From positions 1 to 9,135 of the forward strand of contig JAPUJU010000244.1 in assembly GCA_027296025.1 (NCBI GenBank): DNA of 9,135 bases, given 5' to 3'. Shown here in pieces: positions 1 through 7,832 of this stretch (its first letter is position 1; every line of letters begins with the position of its first letter). Origin of the DNA: a bacterium (GTDB lineage Bacteria > Krumholzibacteriota > Krumholzibacteriia > WVZY01). Both the position numbers and the translations under genes were made by a program. The notes beneath the pieces were generated by a model. The model was given only the letters and a program-made list of their open reading frames with translations. It was not told where the DNA came from and did not search any database.

Positions 1-390
1 TCCGCTCACCCGCTTTTCCTCGAGAGTATGAGCATCGATAAAACGTGCCTTACCTTGAATGTACTCGATCTTACGCGACTTGACGAGCTGGCCCAGACCA
101 CCCGTTGTTGCGGCGACAACGTCGTCTTTCCAGCTGGTTACTTTCTTTGGGTCGATTTTCGGCGCAGCAAACGTAACACCCCAGTCTTTTGCATCATGAG
201 CTTCGTGGATGACTTTCGCGACGTGGAGGAGGGCTTTCGACGGAATGCATCCGCGGTAGAGGCACACTCCGCCGGGGTTGGGATCGGGGTCGATTAAGGT
301 GACAGACACTCCAAGGTCCGCGGCCAGAAACGCGGCCGCGTATCCGCCAGGCCCGGCACCGATAACAACGAGCGGTTTTGTATCACTCAT
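1..390 (-). CDS. lpdA: Dihydrolipoyl dehydrogenase (E3 of pyruvate dehydrogenase), N-terminal part
   Basis: Only the first 130 codons are present; the gene runs off the left edge. The product is the FAD enzyme that reoxidises the dihydrolipoyl arm of E2 with NAD+. The visible part starts MSDTKPLVVIGAGPGGY, so the FAD-binding Rossmann motif GAGPGG lies at residues 11-16. The redox-active disulfide motif CLYRGCIPSK follows, with Cys43 and Cys48 five residues apart as the family requires. The stretch around residues 50-62 (SKALLHVAKVIHEA) closely resembles the E. coli enzyme as I recall it. The gene starts 39 nt after the aceF stop and is the third gene of the aceE-aceF-lpdA operon, so it is the dedicated E3 of this complex, though it may also serve 2-oxoglutarate dehydrogenase. 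No clear Shine-Dalgarno precedes the ATG, which suggests coupling to aceF translation or an unusual leader. The interface and dimerisation domains cannot be seen. Confidence 0.95.
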   Translation of the reverse strand, partial: MSDTKPLVVIGAGPGGYAAAFLAADLGVSVTLIDPDPNPGGVCLYRGCIPSKALLHVAKVIHEAHDAKDWGVTFAAPKIDPKKVTSWKDDVVAATTGGLGQLVKSRKIEYIQGKARFIDAHTLEEKRVSG

Positions 391-429
391 GAGCGAATCA
401 GGCGGTGCCGCGCAAGCGTTAGACTCGCC

Positions 430-1797
430 TTACCCTTCGAGCGCGAGAAGAATGGGTTCCTCGAGTGCCCGTGCGATCCAGCGAAGGAAACGCGCGCCGT
501 CGGCACCGTCGATCAGCCGGTGGTCGTACGATACGGACAACGGAAGAATCAGTCGCGGCTCGAACTGGCCGTTGACGTGAACCGGTTCCATGCGCGCCCG
601 AGCGACACCAAGGATAGCGACTTGCGGAGGCAGAACGATGGGTGAAAAACTTGTTCCGCCGATACCCCCGAGGTTCGAAATCGTGAAGGTTCCGCCATCC
701 ATCTCGTCGAGGCCGAGCTTGCGATCCCGCGCCTTTTGGGCCACCTCGTTCAGCTCGCTAGAGAGCTCCGTGATGTTCTTCTTGTCCACGGTGCGAATCA
801 CCGGGACCAGGAGGCCACGATCCGTGTCGACGGCGACACCGATATGATAATGGCGCTTGTAGATGATCTGTTTGTTTTCGATGTCGATGCTCGCGTTGAA
901 CTGGGGGAAAACTTTGAGCGCCGACGCGGCGACTTTCAGAAGGATGGCCGTCATTGTCAGCTTGCCGCCGCTCGATTCGAGCTTGCGACTGTACTGCTTC
1001 CGGAGTGCATCGAGTTCGGTAATGTCGACTTTGTCGTACTGCGTGACATGTGGAATCGATGACCACGCCTTCTGCATCGTTCGTGCCGTCACCTGTCGGA
1101 CTTTCGACATCGGTTCGCGAACGATGGCGCCCCATTTCGTGGACTCCGTGACATCGTCGGCGGCGGATCCGTGAACCGGTTTTCTGGATCCCGACACGAC
1201 GTCGCGCGCGTAGCTTTTCAAATCGTCTTCGAGGATTCGCCCGCCGGGGCCCGTTCCTGTGACACGCCTCAGGTCGACACCGAGTTCGCGCGCAAAACGC
1301 CGGAGTGACGGCGAGGCGGCCGGGGCGTTCGCCGGTACGGGGGCCGACGCCTGTGCCGGGGCCGGTGTGTCCACGGGCTCGACGGCCACGGGGGTTGGTG
1401 CGGGCGCCTTTCGCACATCCGCCTTCGTGGGCCCGGGGGTAGGCCCGGGTATGGGAGGGGTAGCGGTTGCAGATGCTTTGACGGGAGCCTGCGTTTCGGG
1501 TTCCTTTCTTGCCGGCGCCGGCTCTTGCGCGGGTCCGGACTTCGACGCTCCGGCTGTTGCAGACGTGTCGATTTTCAGAATCACCTGATCGATCGTGATC
1601 GTGTCCCCGTCCTTGACGAGGATCTCGGTGATCGTGCCTTTGAACGGACAGGGGACTTCGAGCACGGCCTTCTCCGTTTCAAGTTCTACGAGCGGCTGGT
1701 CGACCTCGACGACGTCTCCGACAGAAACAAGCATCTTGATAACGTCTCCGCTGTCGACATTTTCTGCGATTTCCGGGAGCCGCACTTCTTTGATCAT
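430..1797 (-). CDS. aceF: Dihydrolipoamide acetyltransferase (E2 of pyruvate dehydrogenase)
   Basis: This is the 455-aa core of the complex, which accepts the acetyl group from E1 on a lipoyl arm and passes it to CoA. There is one lipoyl domain (about residues 1-76) with the lipoylated lysine at K43 in ELETEKAVLEVP. An Ala/Pro-rich flexible linker (about 80-162) follows. Next is a peripheral subunit-binding domain (about 163-197, SLRRFARELGVDL through GTGPGGRILEDDL) that docks E1 or E3. The catalytic acyltransferase domain (about 222-455) carries the active-site motif DHRLIDG with His426 and Asp430. E. coli AceF has three lipoyl domains, so this is a shorter single-domain version, common in other bacteria. 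The start is supported by a GGAGG Shine-Dalgarno 11 nt upstream. It lies 19 nt after aceE. The PDH assignment, rather than 2-oxoglutarate dehydrogenase, rests on the adjacent aceE. Confidence 0.96.
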   Translation of the reverse strand: MIKEVRLPEIAENVDSGDVIKMLVSVGDVVEVDQPLVELETEKAVLEVPCPFKGTITEILVKDGDTITIDQVILKIDTSATAGASKSGPAQEPAPARKEPETQAPVKASATATPPIPGPTPGPTKADVRKAPAPTPVAVEPVDTPAPAQASAPVPANAPAASPSLRRFARELGVDLRRVTGTGPGGRILEDDLKSYARDVVSGSRKPVHGSAADDVTESTKWGAIVREPMSKVRQVTARTMQKAWSSIPHVTQYDKVDITELDALRKQYSRKLESSGGKLTMTAILLKVAASALKVFPQFNASIDIENKQIIYKRHYHIGVAVDTDRGLLVPVIRTVDKKNITELSSELNEVAQKARDRKLGLDEMDGGTFTISNLGGIGGTSFSPIVLPPQVAILGVARARMEPVHVNGQFEPRLILPLSVSYDHRLIDGADGARFLRWIARALEEPILLALEG

Positions 1798-1808
1798 AAC
1801 CCTTGCGT

Positions 1809-1813
1809 CCTCC
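1809..1813 (-). promoter_or_regulatory. Ribosome binding site of aceF
   Basis: The minus strand reads GGAGG here, 11 nt before the aceF ATG and inside the 19-nt gap after the aceE stop codon. It fixes the aceF start and lets aceF be translated independently within the operon transcript. Confidence 0.7.
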
Positions 1814-1816
1814 AGT

Positions 1817-4495
1817 CTATGTATGCAGGGGATTGTTTTTTTCCGGATCGATATCGAGATCCTTGATCGCCTTCTTCAGTGTCTTCGCGTCCACCTTGCC
1901 CTCCTCGTGCAACGCGTACAGCGCGCCGAGCGTGATGTATCGTGCATCGACCTCGAAAAAGTTCCGCAGCGCCTTTCGCGATCCGCTTCGGCCGTATCCG
2001 TCCGTGCCCAGCATGATGAACGGCCCGGGGATCCACTTCGCAATCGAACCGGGGAGGACCTTCAGGTAATCCGAGGCCGCGACGAAAACACCGGTTTCCT
2101 TCTGGAGAATACTCTCTATATAGCTCTTTACCCGCGTTTTGCCCGCGTTGAGCATATTCTCGCGTTCGGTGTCGACAGCGTCCACGTAAAGCTGTTTGTA
2201 ACTCGTCACGCTCCACACGTCGACGGCGACGCCGTAATCCTCTTCGAGTATCTTCTGAGCTTTGAGCGACTCGTTCAGAATCGACCCGCTGCCCATGAGG
2301 TGCGCCTTCGCCACTGGCTGTTTTTTCTTTGACGCCTTGAACTTGTACATCCCCTTGAGGATGCCTTCCTTCGATCCCTTCGGCATCGCGGGCATCCGGT
2401 ACTGCTCGTTCATGACTGTGATGTAGTAGAAAATATCTTCCTGCTTTTCGTACATCCGGTACATGCCTTCGCGGATAATCACCGCCAGTTCGTACGAGAA
2501 TGTCGGGTCGTACGCAAGCAGATTGGGTACGGCATAGGCAAATACGTGACTGTTCCCGTCCTGGTGTTGGAGGCCCTCTCCGCTCAGTGTCGTGCGGCCG
2601 GATGTCCCGCCGAGGAGGAAGCCGCGTGCGCGACTGTCGCCTGCCGCCCAGATCAGGTCACCGATCCGCTGAAAGCCGAACATCGAGTAAAAAATAAAGA
2701 ATGGGATCGTGGGGATACCGTGAGTCGAGTACGACGTTCCCGCCGCGATAAAGGAACACATGGAACCGGCCTCGGTAATCCCTTCTTCGAGCACGGCGCC
2801 ATCCTTGGCCTCTCTATAGTAGAGCAGGTTTTCGCGGTCAACCGGCTCGTACAGCTGTCCGAGGCGGGAATAAATCCCGACCTGGCGAAATAGCGATTCC
2901 ATGCCGAACGTCCGTGCTTCATCGGGGACGATCGGTACGATGTACTTGCCGATGTCTTCGTCGCGCAGGAGCTTGGAGAGCAGGTGTACGACGGTCATCG
3001 TTGTCGCGACTTCGCGATCGTCTGAGGATTCGTAGAACTCTTCGAACAGCGACTCGGGTGGTGTCGTGAGCGGCGGCGATTCGCTATACCGGGTCGGCAC
3101 GTACCCGCCGAGCGCCTTGCGCCGTTCGTGCAGGTACTTCAATTCTTCACTGTTCTCCGGCGGTTTGTAGAAGGGCGCCTCGCCGACTTCATCGTCCGAG
3201 AGCGGGATCCCGAAGCGCGTCCTGAATTCGCGCAGCTCCTGCTCGTTGAGCTTCTTTTGCTGGTGCGTGATGTTCTTGCCCTCGCCACTCTCGCCGAGCC
3301 CGTACCCTTTGATCGTCTGTGCGAGGATAACCGTTGGCCGCCGCAACGTGTCGACCGCCGATCTGTACGCGGCGTGTACTTTCCTGGGGTCGTGTCCGCC
3401 GCGCGAAAGTTTCCGGAGCTGCTCGTCTGAGTAGTTGGCGACGAGGTCGAGCACCTCAGGATATTTTCCGAAAAAGTTTTCGCGGATGTAGGCACCGTCC
3501 GAGACCGTGTACTTCTGGTACTGGCCATCGACGACCTCGTCCATCCGCTGTGCAAGCATGCCCGTCTCGTCTCGCTCGAGCAGGTTGTCCCAGTCCCCGC
3601 CCCAGATCAGCTTGATTACGTTCCAGCCCGCGCCACGGAACGCGGCTTCGAGCTCCTGAATCACTTTGCCGTTGCCACGAACCGGACCGTCGAGCCGCTG
3701 CAGGTTACAGTTCACGACGAAGATCAGGTTGTCGAGTTCCTCGCGCGATGCGAGTGTCAGCGCACCCATCGCCTCGGGTTCATCCATTTCGCCGTCACCG
3801 AGAAAAGCCCAGACCGTCTCCCGGGCGTGCTTCTTCAGCTTGCGGTTATAGAGGTAGTGATTGAAACGAGCCTGGTAGATGGCCTGTATCGGGGAGAGCC
3901 CCATCGATACGGTCGGGTACTGCCAGAACTCCGGCATCAGCCAAGGGTGTGGATACGAGGGCAGCCCGCCCCCGGGAAGGAACTCGCGACGGAAATTCTC
4001 CAGATCCCGCTCGGTGAGCCGGCCTTCAAGAAACGCTCGGGCGTACACGCCGGGCGAGGCGTGACCCTGAAAGTAGACCATGTCGCCCGCAAAATCGCCG
4101 TCCCGCGCCCGCAGGAAGTGATTGAACGCGACCTCGAAGAGCGTCGCTGTCGAGGCGTACGTTGAAATGTGTCCGCCGATGCCGCTTTCGATCCGGTTGG
4201 CGCGCACGACCATCGCCATGGCGTTCCATCGGATGATCGACTTGATGCGGCGCTCAATTTCACGATTACCCGGGAAGGGTGGTTCCTGGTCCCGCGGGAT
4301 CGTGTTGATATACGCTGTGTTGCCCGGGTGGTGAGATTTAATCCCGTACTGCTGCGCCCGGATCTGGAGGTGGCTGATAATTTCACGCAGCCGCTCGGGT
4401 CCCTCCCGGCGGTATACGTCATCGAGGGACTCCAGCCATTCCTTATTCTCGAGGTCGGCCGCGTCGCGCGTCCGCTTGTCGTCCGTTTTTGCCAT
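1817..4495 (-). CDS. aceE: Pyruvate dehydrogenase E1 component, homodimeric type
   Basis: This is the 892-aa thiamine-diphosphate enzyme that decarboxylates pyruvate and reductively acetylates the E2 lipoyl arm. It is the large single-chain E1 (E. coli form 887 aa), not the alpha/beta heterotetramer. The ThDP/Mg2+ motif is GDGEMDEPE (233-241) followed by NCNLQRLDG (262-270). Residues equivalent to known E. coli active-site positions are present with a +4 offset: His411 in the mobile loop (GEGKNITHQQKK, E. coli His407), Glu575 in EGITEAG (E. coli Glu571) and His644 in GLQHQDG (E. coli His640). The HIS and GHASPG loops (from residues 109 and 144) are also kept. I chose the start at 4495 (MAKTDDKRTR) because a GAGG lies 8 nt upstream and the protein then matches family length. 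The frame stays open to an ATG at 4663, but those 56 extra codons look like non-coding DNA. It is the first gene of the PDH operon. Confidence 0.97.
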   Translation of the reverse strand: MAKTDDKRTRDAADLENKEWLESLDDVYRREGPERLREIISHLQIRAQQYGIKSHHPGNTAYINTIPRDQEPPFPGNREIERRIKSIIRWNAMAMVVRANRIESGIGGHISTYASTATLFEVAFNHFLRARDGDFAGDMVYFQGHASPGVYARAFLEGRLTERDLENFRREFLPGGGLPSYPHPWLMPEFWQYPTVSMGLSPIQAIYQARFNHYLYNRKLKKHARETVWAFLGDGEMDEPEAMGALTLASREELDNLIFVVNCNLQRLDGPVRGNGKVIQELEAAFRGAGWNVIKLIWGGDWDNLLERDETGMLAQRMDEVVDGQYQKYTVSDGAYIRENFFGKYPEVLDLVANYSDEQLRKLSRGGHDPRKVHAAYRSAVDTLRRPTVILAQTIKGYGLGESGEGKNITHQQKKLNEQELREFRTRFGIPLSDDEVGEAPFYKPPENSEELKYLHERRKALGGYVPTRYSESPPLTTPPESLFEEFYESSDDREVATTMTVVHLLSKLLRDEDIGKYIVPIVPDEARTFGMESLFRQVGIYSRLGQLYEPVDRENLLYYREAKDGAVLEEGITEAGSMCSFIAAGTSYSTHGIPTIPFFIFYSMFGFQRIGDLIWAAGDSRARGFLLGGTSGRTTLSGEGLQHQDGNSHVFAYAVPNLLAYDPTFSYELAVIIREGMYRMYEKQEDIFYYITVMNEQYRMPAMPKGSKEGILKGMYKFKASKKKQPVAKAHLMGSGSILNESLKAQKILEEDYGVAVDVWSVTSYKQLYVDAVDTERENMLNAGKTRVKSYIESILQKETGVFVAASDYLKVLPGSIAKWIPGPFIMLGTDGYGRSGSRKALRNFFEVDARYITLGALYALHEEGKVDAKTLKKAIKDLDIDPEKNNPLHT

Positions 4496-4527
4496 GTTTT
4501 GAGCCTCGCGGTGTAATCCTTTTGTGT

Positions 4528-4557
4528 ACTGTACCCGAAATCCGGGCGAGCTTACAA
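4528..4557 (-). promoter_or_regulatory. Weak sigma-70-like promoter candidate for aceE
   Basis: On the minus strand TTGTAA (4552-4557) and TACAGT (4528-4533) are separated by 18 nt, each matching 4 of 6 consensus positions. It would give a leader of about 25 nt before aceE. The match is weak and many such pairs occur by chance, so this only marks the most plausible site near the gene. Confidence 0.2.
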
Positions 4558-4565
4558 ACAATTTA

Positions 4566-4596
4566 GCGGCAGGAGCTTGCAAAAAGCCCCTCCCGC
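4566..4596 (-). other. Strong hairpin in the aceE upstream region
   Basis: On the minus strand GCGGGAGGGGCTT (4584-4596) can pair with AAGCTCCTGCCGC (4566-4578) around a 5-nt loop: 13 positions with one G-G mismatch and one G-U pair. It lies about 70 nt before the aceE start codon and is followed by TAAATTGTTTG, only a poor U-tract. It could be a leader attenuator, a weak terminator or a dispersed palindromic repeat. The structure is clear; the function is unknown. Confidence 0.5.
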
Positions 4597-4791
4597 ATAG
4601 TGGCTCTTGCCGGCCCCTCGAAGGCAGGCCCCCGGTTGTGAATAGTGGGCAGGTTTCAAACATCGGCTACAGCGGCAGGGGGTGCTCGAACGAACTTTGC
4701 AGGAGCGGGCGAGGATCCGCCGCGCCGAGGCTAGCCGGGCGAAGCGAGCAGGTGTAGCGAGTGCGCGCAAAGTGGTGCACCTACAAACAAA

Positions 4792-4817
4792 ACACGCCGG
4801 AAGAGCTTCCGGCGTGT
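4792..4817 (-). terminator. Rho-independent terminator downstream of aceA
   Basis: The arms ACACGCCGGAA (4792-4802) and TTCCGGCGTGT (4807-4817) form a perfect 11-bp GC-rich stem with a GAGC tetraloop. On the minus strand the stem is followed at once by TTTTGTTTGT. It begins 51 nt after the aceA stop codon and should end the aceBA transcript before the PDH operon. On the plus strand no U-tract follows. Confidence 0.85.
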
Positions 4818-4868
4818 AATGCATTCAACGCGTTTTGACGGCGCGCGGGCGGGGGTGGGAAAACGAAC

Positions 4869-6143
4869 TTAGAACTGCTCCTCCTCGGTCGAGCCGTTCA
4901 TGCCCAGGGTCGAGGTCTCGCCATTGGAGGCCGCCTCGTTGACGGCGTCGAAGTAGCCGGTACCTGCAAACTCCTGGTGGCGGATCGCTTCGTAGCCGTC
5001 GGTTTCGGACTCAAATTCTCTTTCCTGGAGTTTGGAATAGGCCGCCATCCCCTCGTCGTGGTAGGCGGTTGCGAGTTCGTACATGCTGTGGTTGAGGCTG
5101 TGAAAACCCGACAGCGTCACGAACTGGTAGCGGTAGCCCATCTTGCCGAGGGCCTGTTGAAAAGAGGCGATCGCATTCGGCGTGAGCTTCTCTCTCCAGT
5201 TGAAAGACGGTGAGCAGTTGTAGGCAAGCATCTTGCCCGGGAATTTTTTGTGGATGGCGTCGGCAAACTCTCGGGCCTCGTCCAGATCCGGAGTGCCTGT
5301 TTCCATCCACAAAAGGTCGGCGTGCGGAGCATAGGCGAGGCCTCGGGAGATGGCCTGCCCGATACCCTTGCGAACGTGGAAAAAGCCCTCCGGGCTGCGT
5401 TCGCCGGTGATGAATTCGTGATCGGCCGCGTCCGCATCGCTCGTCAGCAGTCCCGCGCTGTTGGCGTCGGTGCGCGCGATAAGAATGGTCGGAACGCCCA
5501 TGACGTCGGCGGCGAGGCGTGCGGCAATGAGCTTCGTTACGAATTCGCGAGTGGGAATGAGAACTTTGCCGCCGAGGTGACCGCACTTCTTGACCGATGC
5601 GAGCTGGTCCTCGAAGTGCACGCCCGCGGCGCCCTCGCGAATCATGTGTTGCATCAATTCGAAAGCGTGCAGGGTGCCACCGAAGCCGGCTTCCGCATCG
5701 GCGACGATCGGCGCAAGCCAGTAGTCCGAATCATCACCTTTTATGTGATGGATCTGGTCGGCGCGCAGGAGTGCGTTGTTGATGCGGCGGATCTGAAACG
5801 GAACGCTGTCCGATGGGTACAGACTCTGGTCGGGGTACATGCTCTGTGCTTCGTTCATGTCGGCGGCGACCTGCCAGCCGCTGACGTAAATGGACTTCAG
5901 TCCAGCACGCACCTGCTGAATGGCCTGGTTTCCCGTAACCGCGCTCAACGCGTGGATGTAGTTCTCTTCGTTCAGAAGTTGCCACAGGCGACTGGCTCCC
6001 ATCGATGCGAGTGTATATTCGATCTTGAAGGAACCGCGAAGTCTCAGGACCTCTTCGGGCGTGTATGGACGATTTATGCCTTTCCATCGAGAGTTGGTGT
6101 TCCAGTCCATGGCAAGCTCGTTGCGCGCGGCCGCTTGGTCCAT
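4869..6143 (-). CDS. aceA: Isocitrate lyase
   Basis: This 424-aa enzyme (E. coli 434 aa) cleaves isocitrate to glyoxylate and succinate, the first step of the glyoxylate shunt in the cytoplasm. The diagnostic motif KKCGH is at residues 185-189, with catalytic Cys187. Other substrate-site segments are SGW (88-90) and NCSPSFNW (309-316). The C-terminus, STEEEQF, ends in the short tail typical of bacterial isocitrate lyases. KKCGH separates it from 2-methylisocitrate lyases, which have a shorter chain and KRCGH. The start at 6143 has an excellent ribosome binding site (AAAGGAG, 6 nt spacing) in the 15-nt gap after aceB; an internal ATG at codon 12 is less well placed. It is cotranscribed with aceB and followed by a strong terminator. 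No aceK (isocitrate dehydrogenase kinase/phosphatase) lies downstream, unlike the E. coli aceBAK operon. Confidence 0.97.
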   Translation of the reverse strand: MDQAAARNELAMDWNTNSRWKGINRPYTPEEVLRLRGSFKIEYTLASMGASRLWQLLNEENYIHALSAVTGNQAIQQVRAGLKSIYVSGWQVAADMNEAQSMYPDQSLYPSDSVPFQIRRINNALLRADQIHHIKGDDSDYWLAPIVADAEAGFGGTLHAFELMQHMIREGAAGVHFEDQLASVKKCGHLGGKVLIPTREFVTKLIAARLAADVMGVPTILIARTDANSAGLLTSDADAADHEFITGERSPEGFFHVRKGIGQAISRGLAYAPHADLLWMETGTPDLDEAREFADAIHKKFPGKMLAYNCSPSFNWREKLTPNAIASFQQALGKMGYRYQFVTLSGFHSLNHSMYELATAYHDEGMAAYSKLQEREFESETDGYEAIRHQEFAGTGYFDAVNEAASNGETSTLGMNGSTEEEQF

Positions 6144-6150
6144 AACGCGC

Positions 6151-6157
6151 TCCTTTC
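6151..6157 (-). promoter_or_regulatory. Ribosome binding site of aceA
   Basis: The minus strand reads AAAGGAG in the 15-nt gap between the aceB stop and the aceA ATG, about 7 nt before the start. It is much stronger than anything upstream of aceB, so aceA may be translated more efficiently than aceB from the shared message. Confidence 0.6.
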
Positions 6158-6158
6158 G

Positions 6159-7796
6159 TCAGTCGATGTAAGGGTATGCGACGAGCGTCAGGAACTCAGG
6201 GAAATCGTCGCTCAGCATCATGTCTCTGAATAATTTAGTGGCGACGTCGAACCTGCCCGAACGATGGCGTTCCCTGCCGACGGTCTTTTCAATCTTCTTG
6301 AGTTCTTCTTCAATGATTGCGCCCACCAGCTCGTGGGTCACGGTACGTCCGTCGTACATGTGTGCGCCGTGCTTGAGCCACTGCCAGACCTGGGACCTCG
6401 CGATTTCGGCGGTCGCTGCATCTTCCATCAGGTCATAGAGCGGCACGCAGCCGTTGCCGCCGAGCCACGCCTCGAGATACCGGATGCCGACGTTGATATT
6501 GTTCCGCAGTCCCATTTCAGTGATGTGACCGAACGGCACATGCAGGAGATCATCACGCGTGATTTTCACGTTGGAGTGTTCCGCACGAATCTGGTTGGGA
6601 AAGGGCATGTACTGGTTGAAGCACGCCTTCGCGATCGGGATCAGATCGGGGTGCGCGACCCACGTGCCATCGTGGCCGGCCTGGACCTCACGAATTTTGT
6701 CCTTCCGTACTTTCTCGAGCGCCTGTTCGTTGGCTTCGGGATTCGACTTTATCGGGATCTGGGCGGCCATCCCGCCCATCGCGTGAATTCCGCGGCGGTG
6801 ACAGCTCTGGATCAGGAGCTTGACATACGAATCGAGAAAATGTCGGATCATCGTCACCTCGGATCGGTCCGGAAGCATGAACTCCGGTTTGTTCCGGAAG
6901 CACTTGATAAAGCTGAAAATGTAATCCCAGCGACCGCAGTTGAGCCCGGCGGAATGGTCGCGGAGCTCGTAGAGGATTTCGTCCATTTCGAAGGCGGCAA
7001 GGATGGTTTCGATGAGGACAGTAGCGCGAATGGTTCCCTGGGGAATACCGACGATGGACTGGGCCATGTTGAACACGTCGTTCCAGAGCCTCGCCTCGAG
7101 GTGGTTTTCCAGTTTCGGCAGGTAGAAGTACGGGCCACTCTCACGCTCGATCAGTTTTTTTGCGTTGTGAAAAAAGTAGAGAGCGAAGTCAAACAGGGCT
7201 GCTGAGACGGGCTGGCCGTCGATCAGCATGTGGCGTTCTTCGAGGTGCCAGCCGCGCGGCCGGACGAAGAGGACCGCCGGGTTTTCCTTCAGCTCGTAGC
7301 GTTTACCGATGTCGCTCGTGTAGGCGATGGTTCCGTTGACGGCATCGCGAAGATTGATCTGACCCTGGACGGTATTGAACCAGGTGGGTGAGTTCGAGTC
7401 CTCAAAGTCTGCCATGAACACGTTTGCACCGGAGTTGAGCGCGTTGATGATCATCTTGCGTTCGACGGGCCCCGTGATCTCGACGCGCCGGTCCTGAAGG
7501 TCGTTGGGAATGTCGGCGACCTTCCAGTCCGCTTCGCGGGTTCCACGCGTCTCTTCGAGAAAATCCGGAAGCTTGCCATCGTCGATGTCGTTCTGACGCA
7601 TTTCCCTGCGGGCGAGAAGGGCGCGCCGTCGGCCTTCGAATTCTCTGCAGAGGCGAGCGATGAATTCAACCGCGTCCGGGCTCAGGATCTGCGCCTGCTC
7701 GGCGTTGACCGAGCCGGTGATCTCGATGCCGAGACCATCGAGGGCCTCGTTTATCTGGGTCGAATGATTCATCATTAGGATGTGTTGCCTGGCCAC
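6159..7796 (-). CDS. aceB: Malate synthase A
   Basis: This 545-aa enzyme condenses glyoxylate with acetyl-CoA to malate, the second step of the glyoxylate shunt. The family signature is at residues 278-292 (LRDHSAGLNCGRWDY). NGCVPLYDLMEDAATAEI (448-465) carries the catalytic acid/base Asp459, which corresponds to E. coli AceB Asp447. RVEITGPVERKMIINALNSG (104-123) and MADFED (128-133) are also typical of isoform A; the extra domain of isoform G (about 720 aa) is absent. The start is uncertain. The longest reading begins at GTG 7796, while ATG codons at 7775 and 7772 give 538 or 537 aa, closer to the 533 aa of E. coli; none has a good Shine-Dalgarno. It is the first gene of aceBA, and a sigma-54-like promoter lies about 26 nt upstream. 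Confidence 0.96.
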   Translation of the reverse strand: MARQHILMMNHSTQINEALDGLGIEITGSVNAEQAQILSPDAVEFIARLCREFEGRRRALLARREMRQNDIDDGKLPDFLEETRGTREADWKVADIPNDLQDRRVEITGPVERKMIINALNSGANVFMADFEDSNSPTWFNTVQGQINLRDAVNGTIAYTSDIGKRYELKENPAVLFVRPRGWHLEERHMLIDGQPVSAALFDFALYFFHNAKKLIERESGPYFYLPKLENHLEARLWNDVFNMAQSIVGIPQGTIRATVLIETILAAFEMDEILYELRDHSAGLNCGRWDYIFSFIKCFRNKPEFMLPDRSEVTMIRHFLDSYVKLLIQSCHRRGIHAMGGMAAQIPIKSNPEANEQALEKVRKDKIREVQAGHDGTWVAHPDLIPIAKACFNQYMPFPNQIRAEHSNVKITRDDLLHVPFGHITEMGLRNNINVGIRYLEAWLGGNGCVPLYDLMEDAATAEIARSQVWQWLKHGAHMYDGRTVTHELVGAIIEEELKKIEKTVGRERHRSGRFDVATKLFRDMMLSDDFPEFLTLVAYPYID

Positions 7797-7832
7797 GGGT
7801 ACAGGTCAGGAACCGGTGACGGTCCAGTACAA

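Larger units (their letters stand above)
4496..4868. other. Intergenic region between aceA and aceE
   Basis: This 373-nt stretch has no convincing gene. Reading in the direction of transcription (minus strand) it holds the aceA terminator, a GC-rich patch rich in short repeats, a strong hairpin and the aceE leader. Short words recur: AGCGGCAGG at 4565-4573 and 4671-4679, GGCAGG four times between 4568 and 4679, and ATAGTGG at 4597-4603 and 4641-4647. Small open frames here encode low-complexity Ala/Arg/Cys-rich peptides and look spurious. Confidence 0.7.

Noticed and set aside
4579..4593. Sigma-54-like element upstream of aceE (TTTTTGCA preceded by GG)
   Set aside because: GG and GC are 11 nt apart instead of the strict 10, and the bases are explained by the hairpin.
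4496..4663. 56-codon N-terminal extension of aceE to an ATG at 4663
   Set aside because: The extra residues are Gly/Arg/Cys-rich and unlike E1, a ribosome binding site supports 4495, and the extension would cover the hairpin and promoter region.
4767..4781. Another sigma-54-like pair upstream of aceE (GGTGCACCACTTTGC)
   Set aside because: Spacing is again 11 nt, so it fails the architecture test used for the accepted sites.
4552..4824. 90-codon minus-strand frame between aceA and aceE
   Set aside because: Its start overlaps the aceA terminator and the peptide is low-complexity Ala/Arg/Cys; no ribosome binding site.
5250..6233. 327-codon open frame on the plus strand
   Set aside because: It is antisense to aceA, which is certain from its motifs; long antisense frames are common in GC-rich genes.
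6264..7205. 313-codon open frame on the plus strand
   Set aside because: It is antisense to aceB and resembles no family I recognise.
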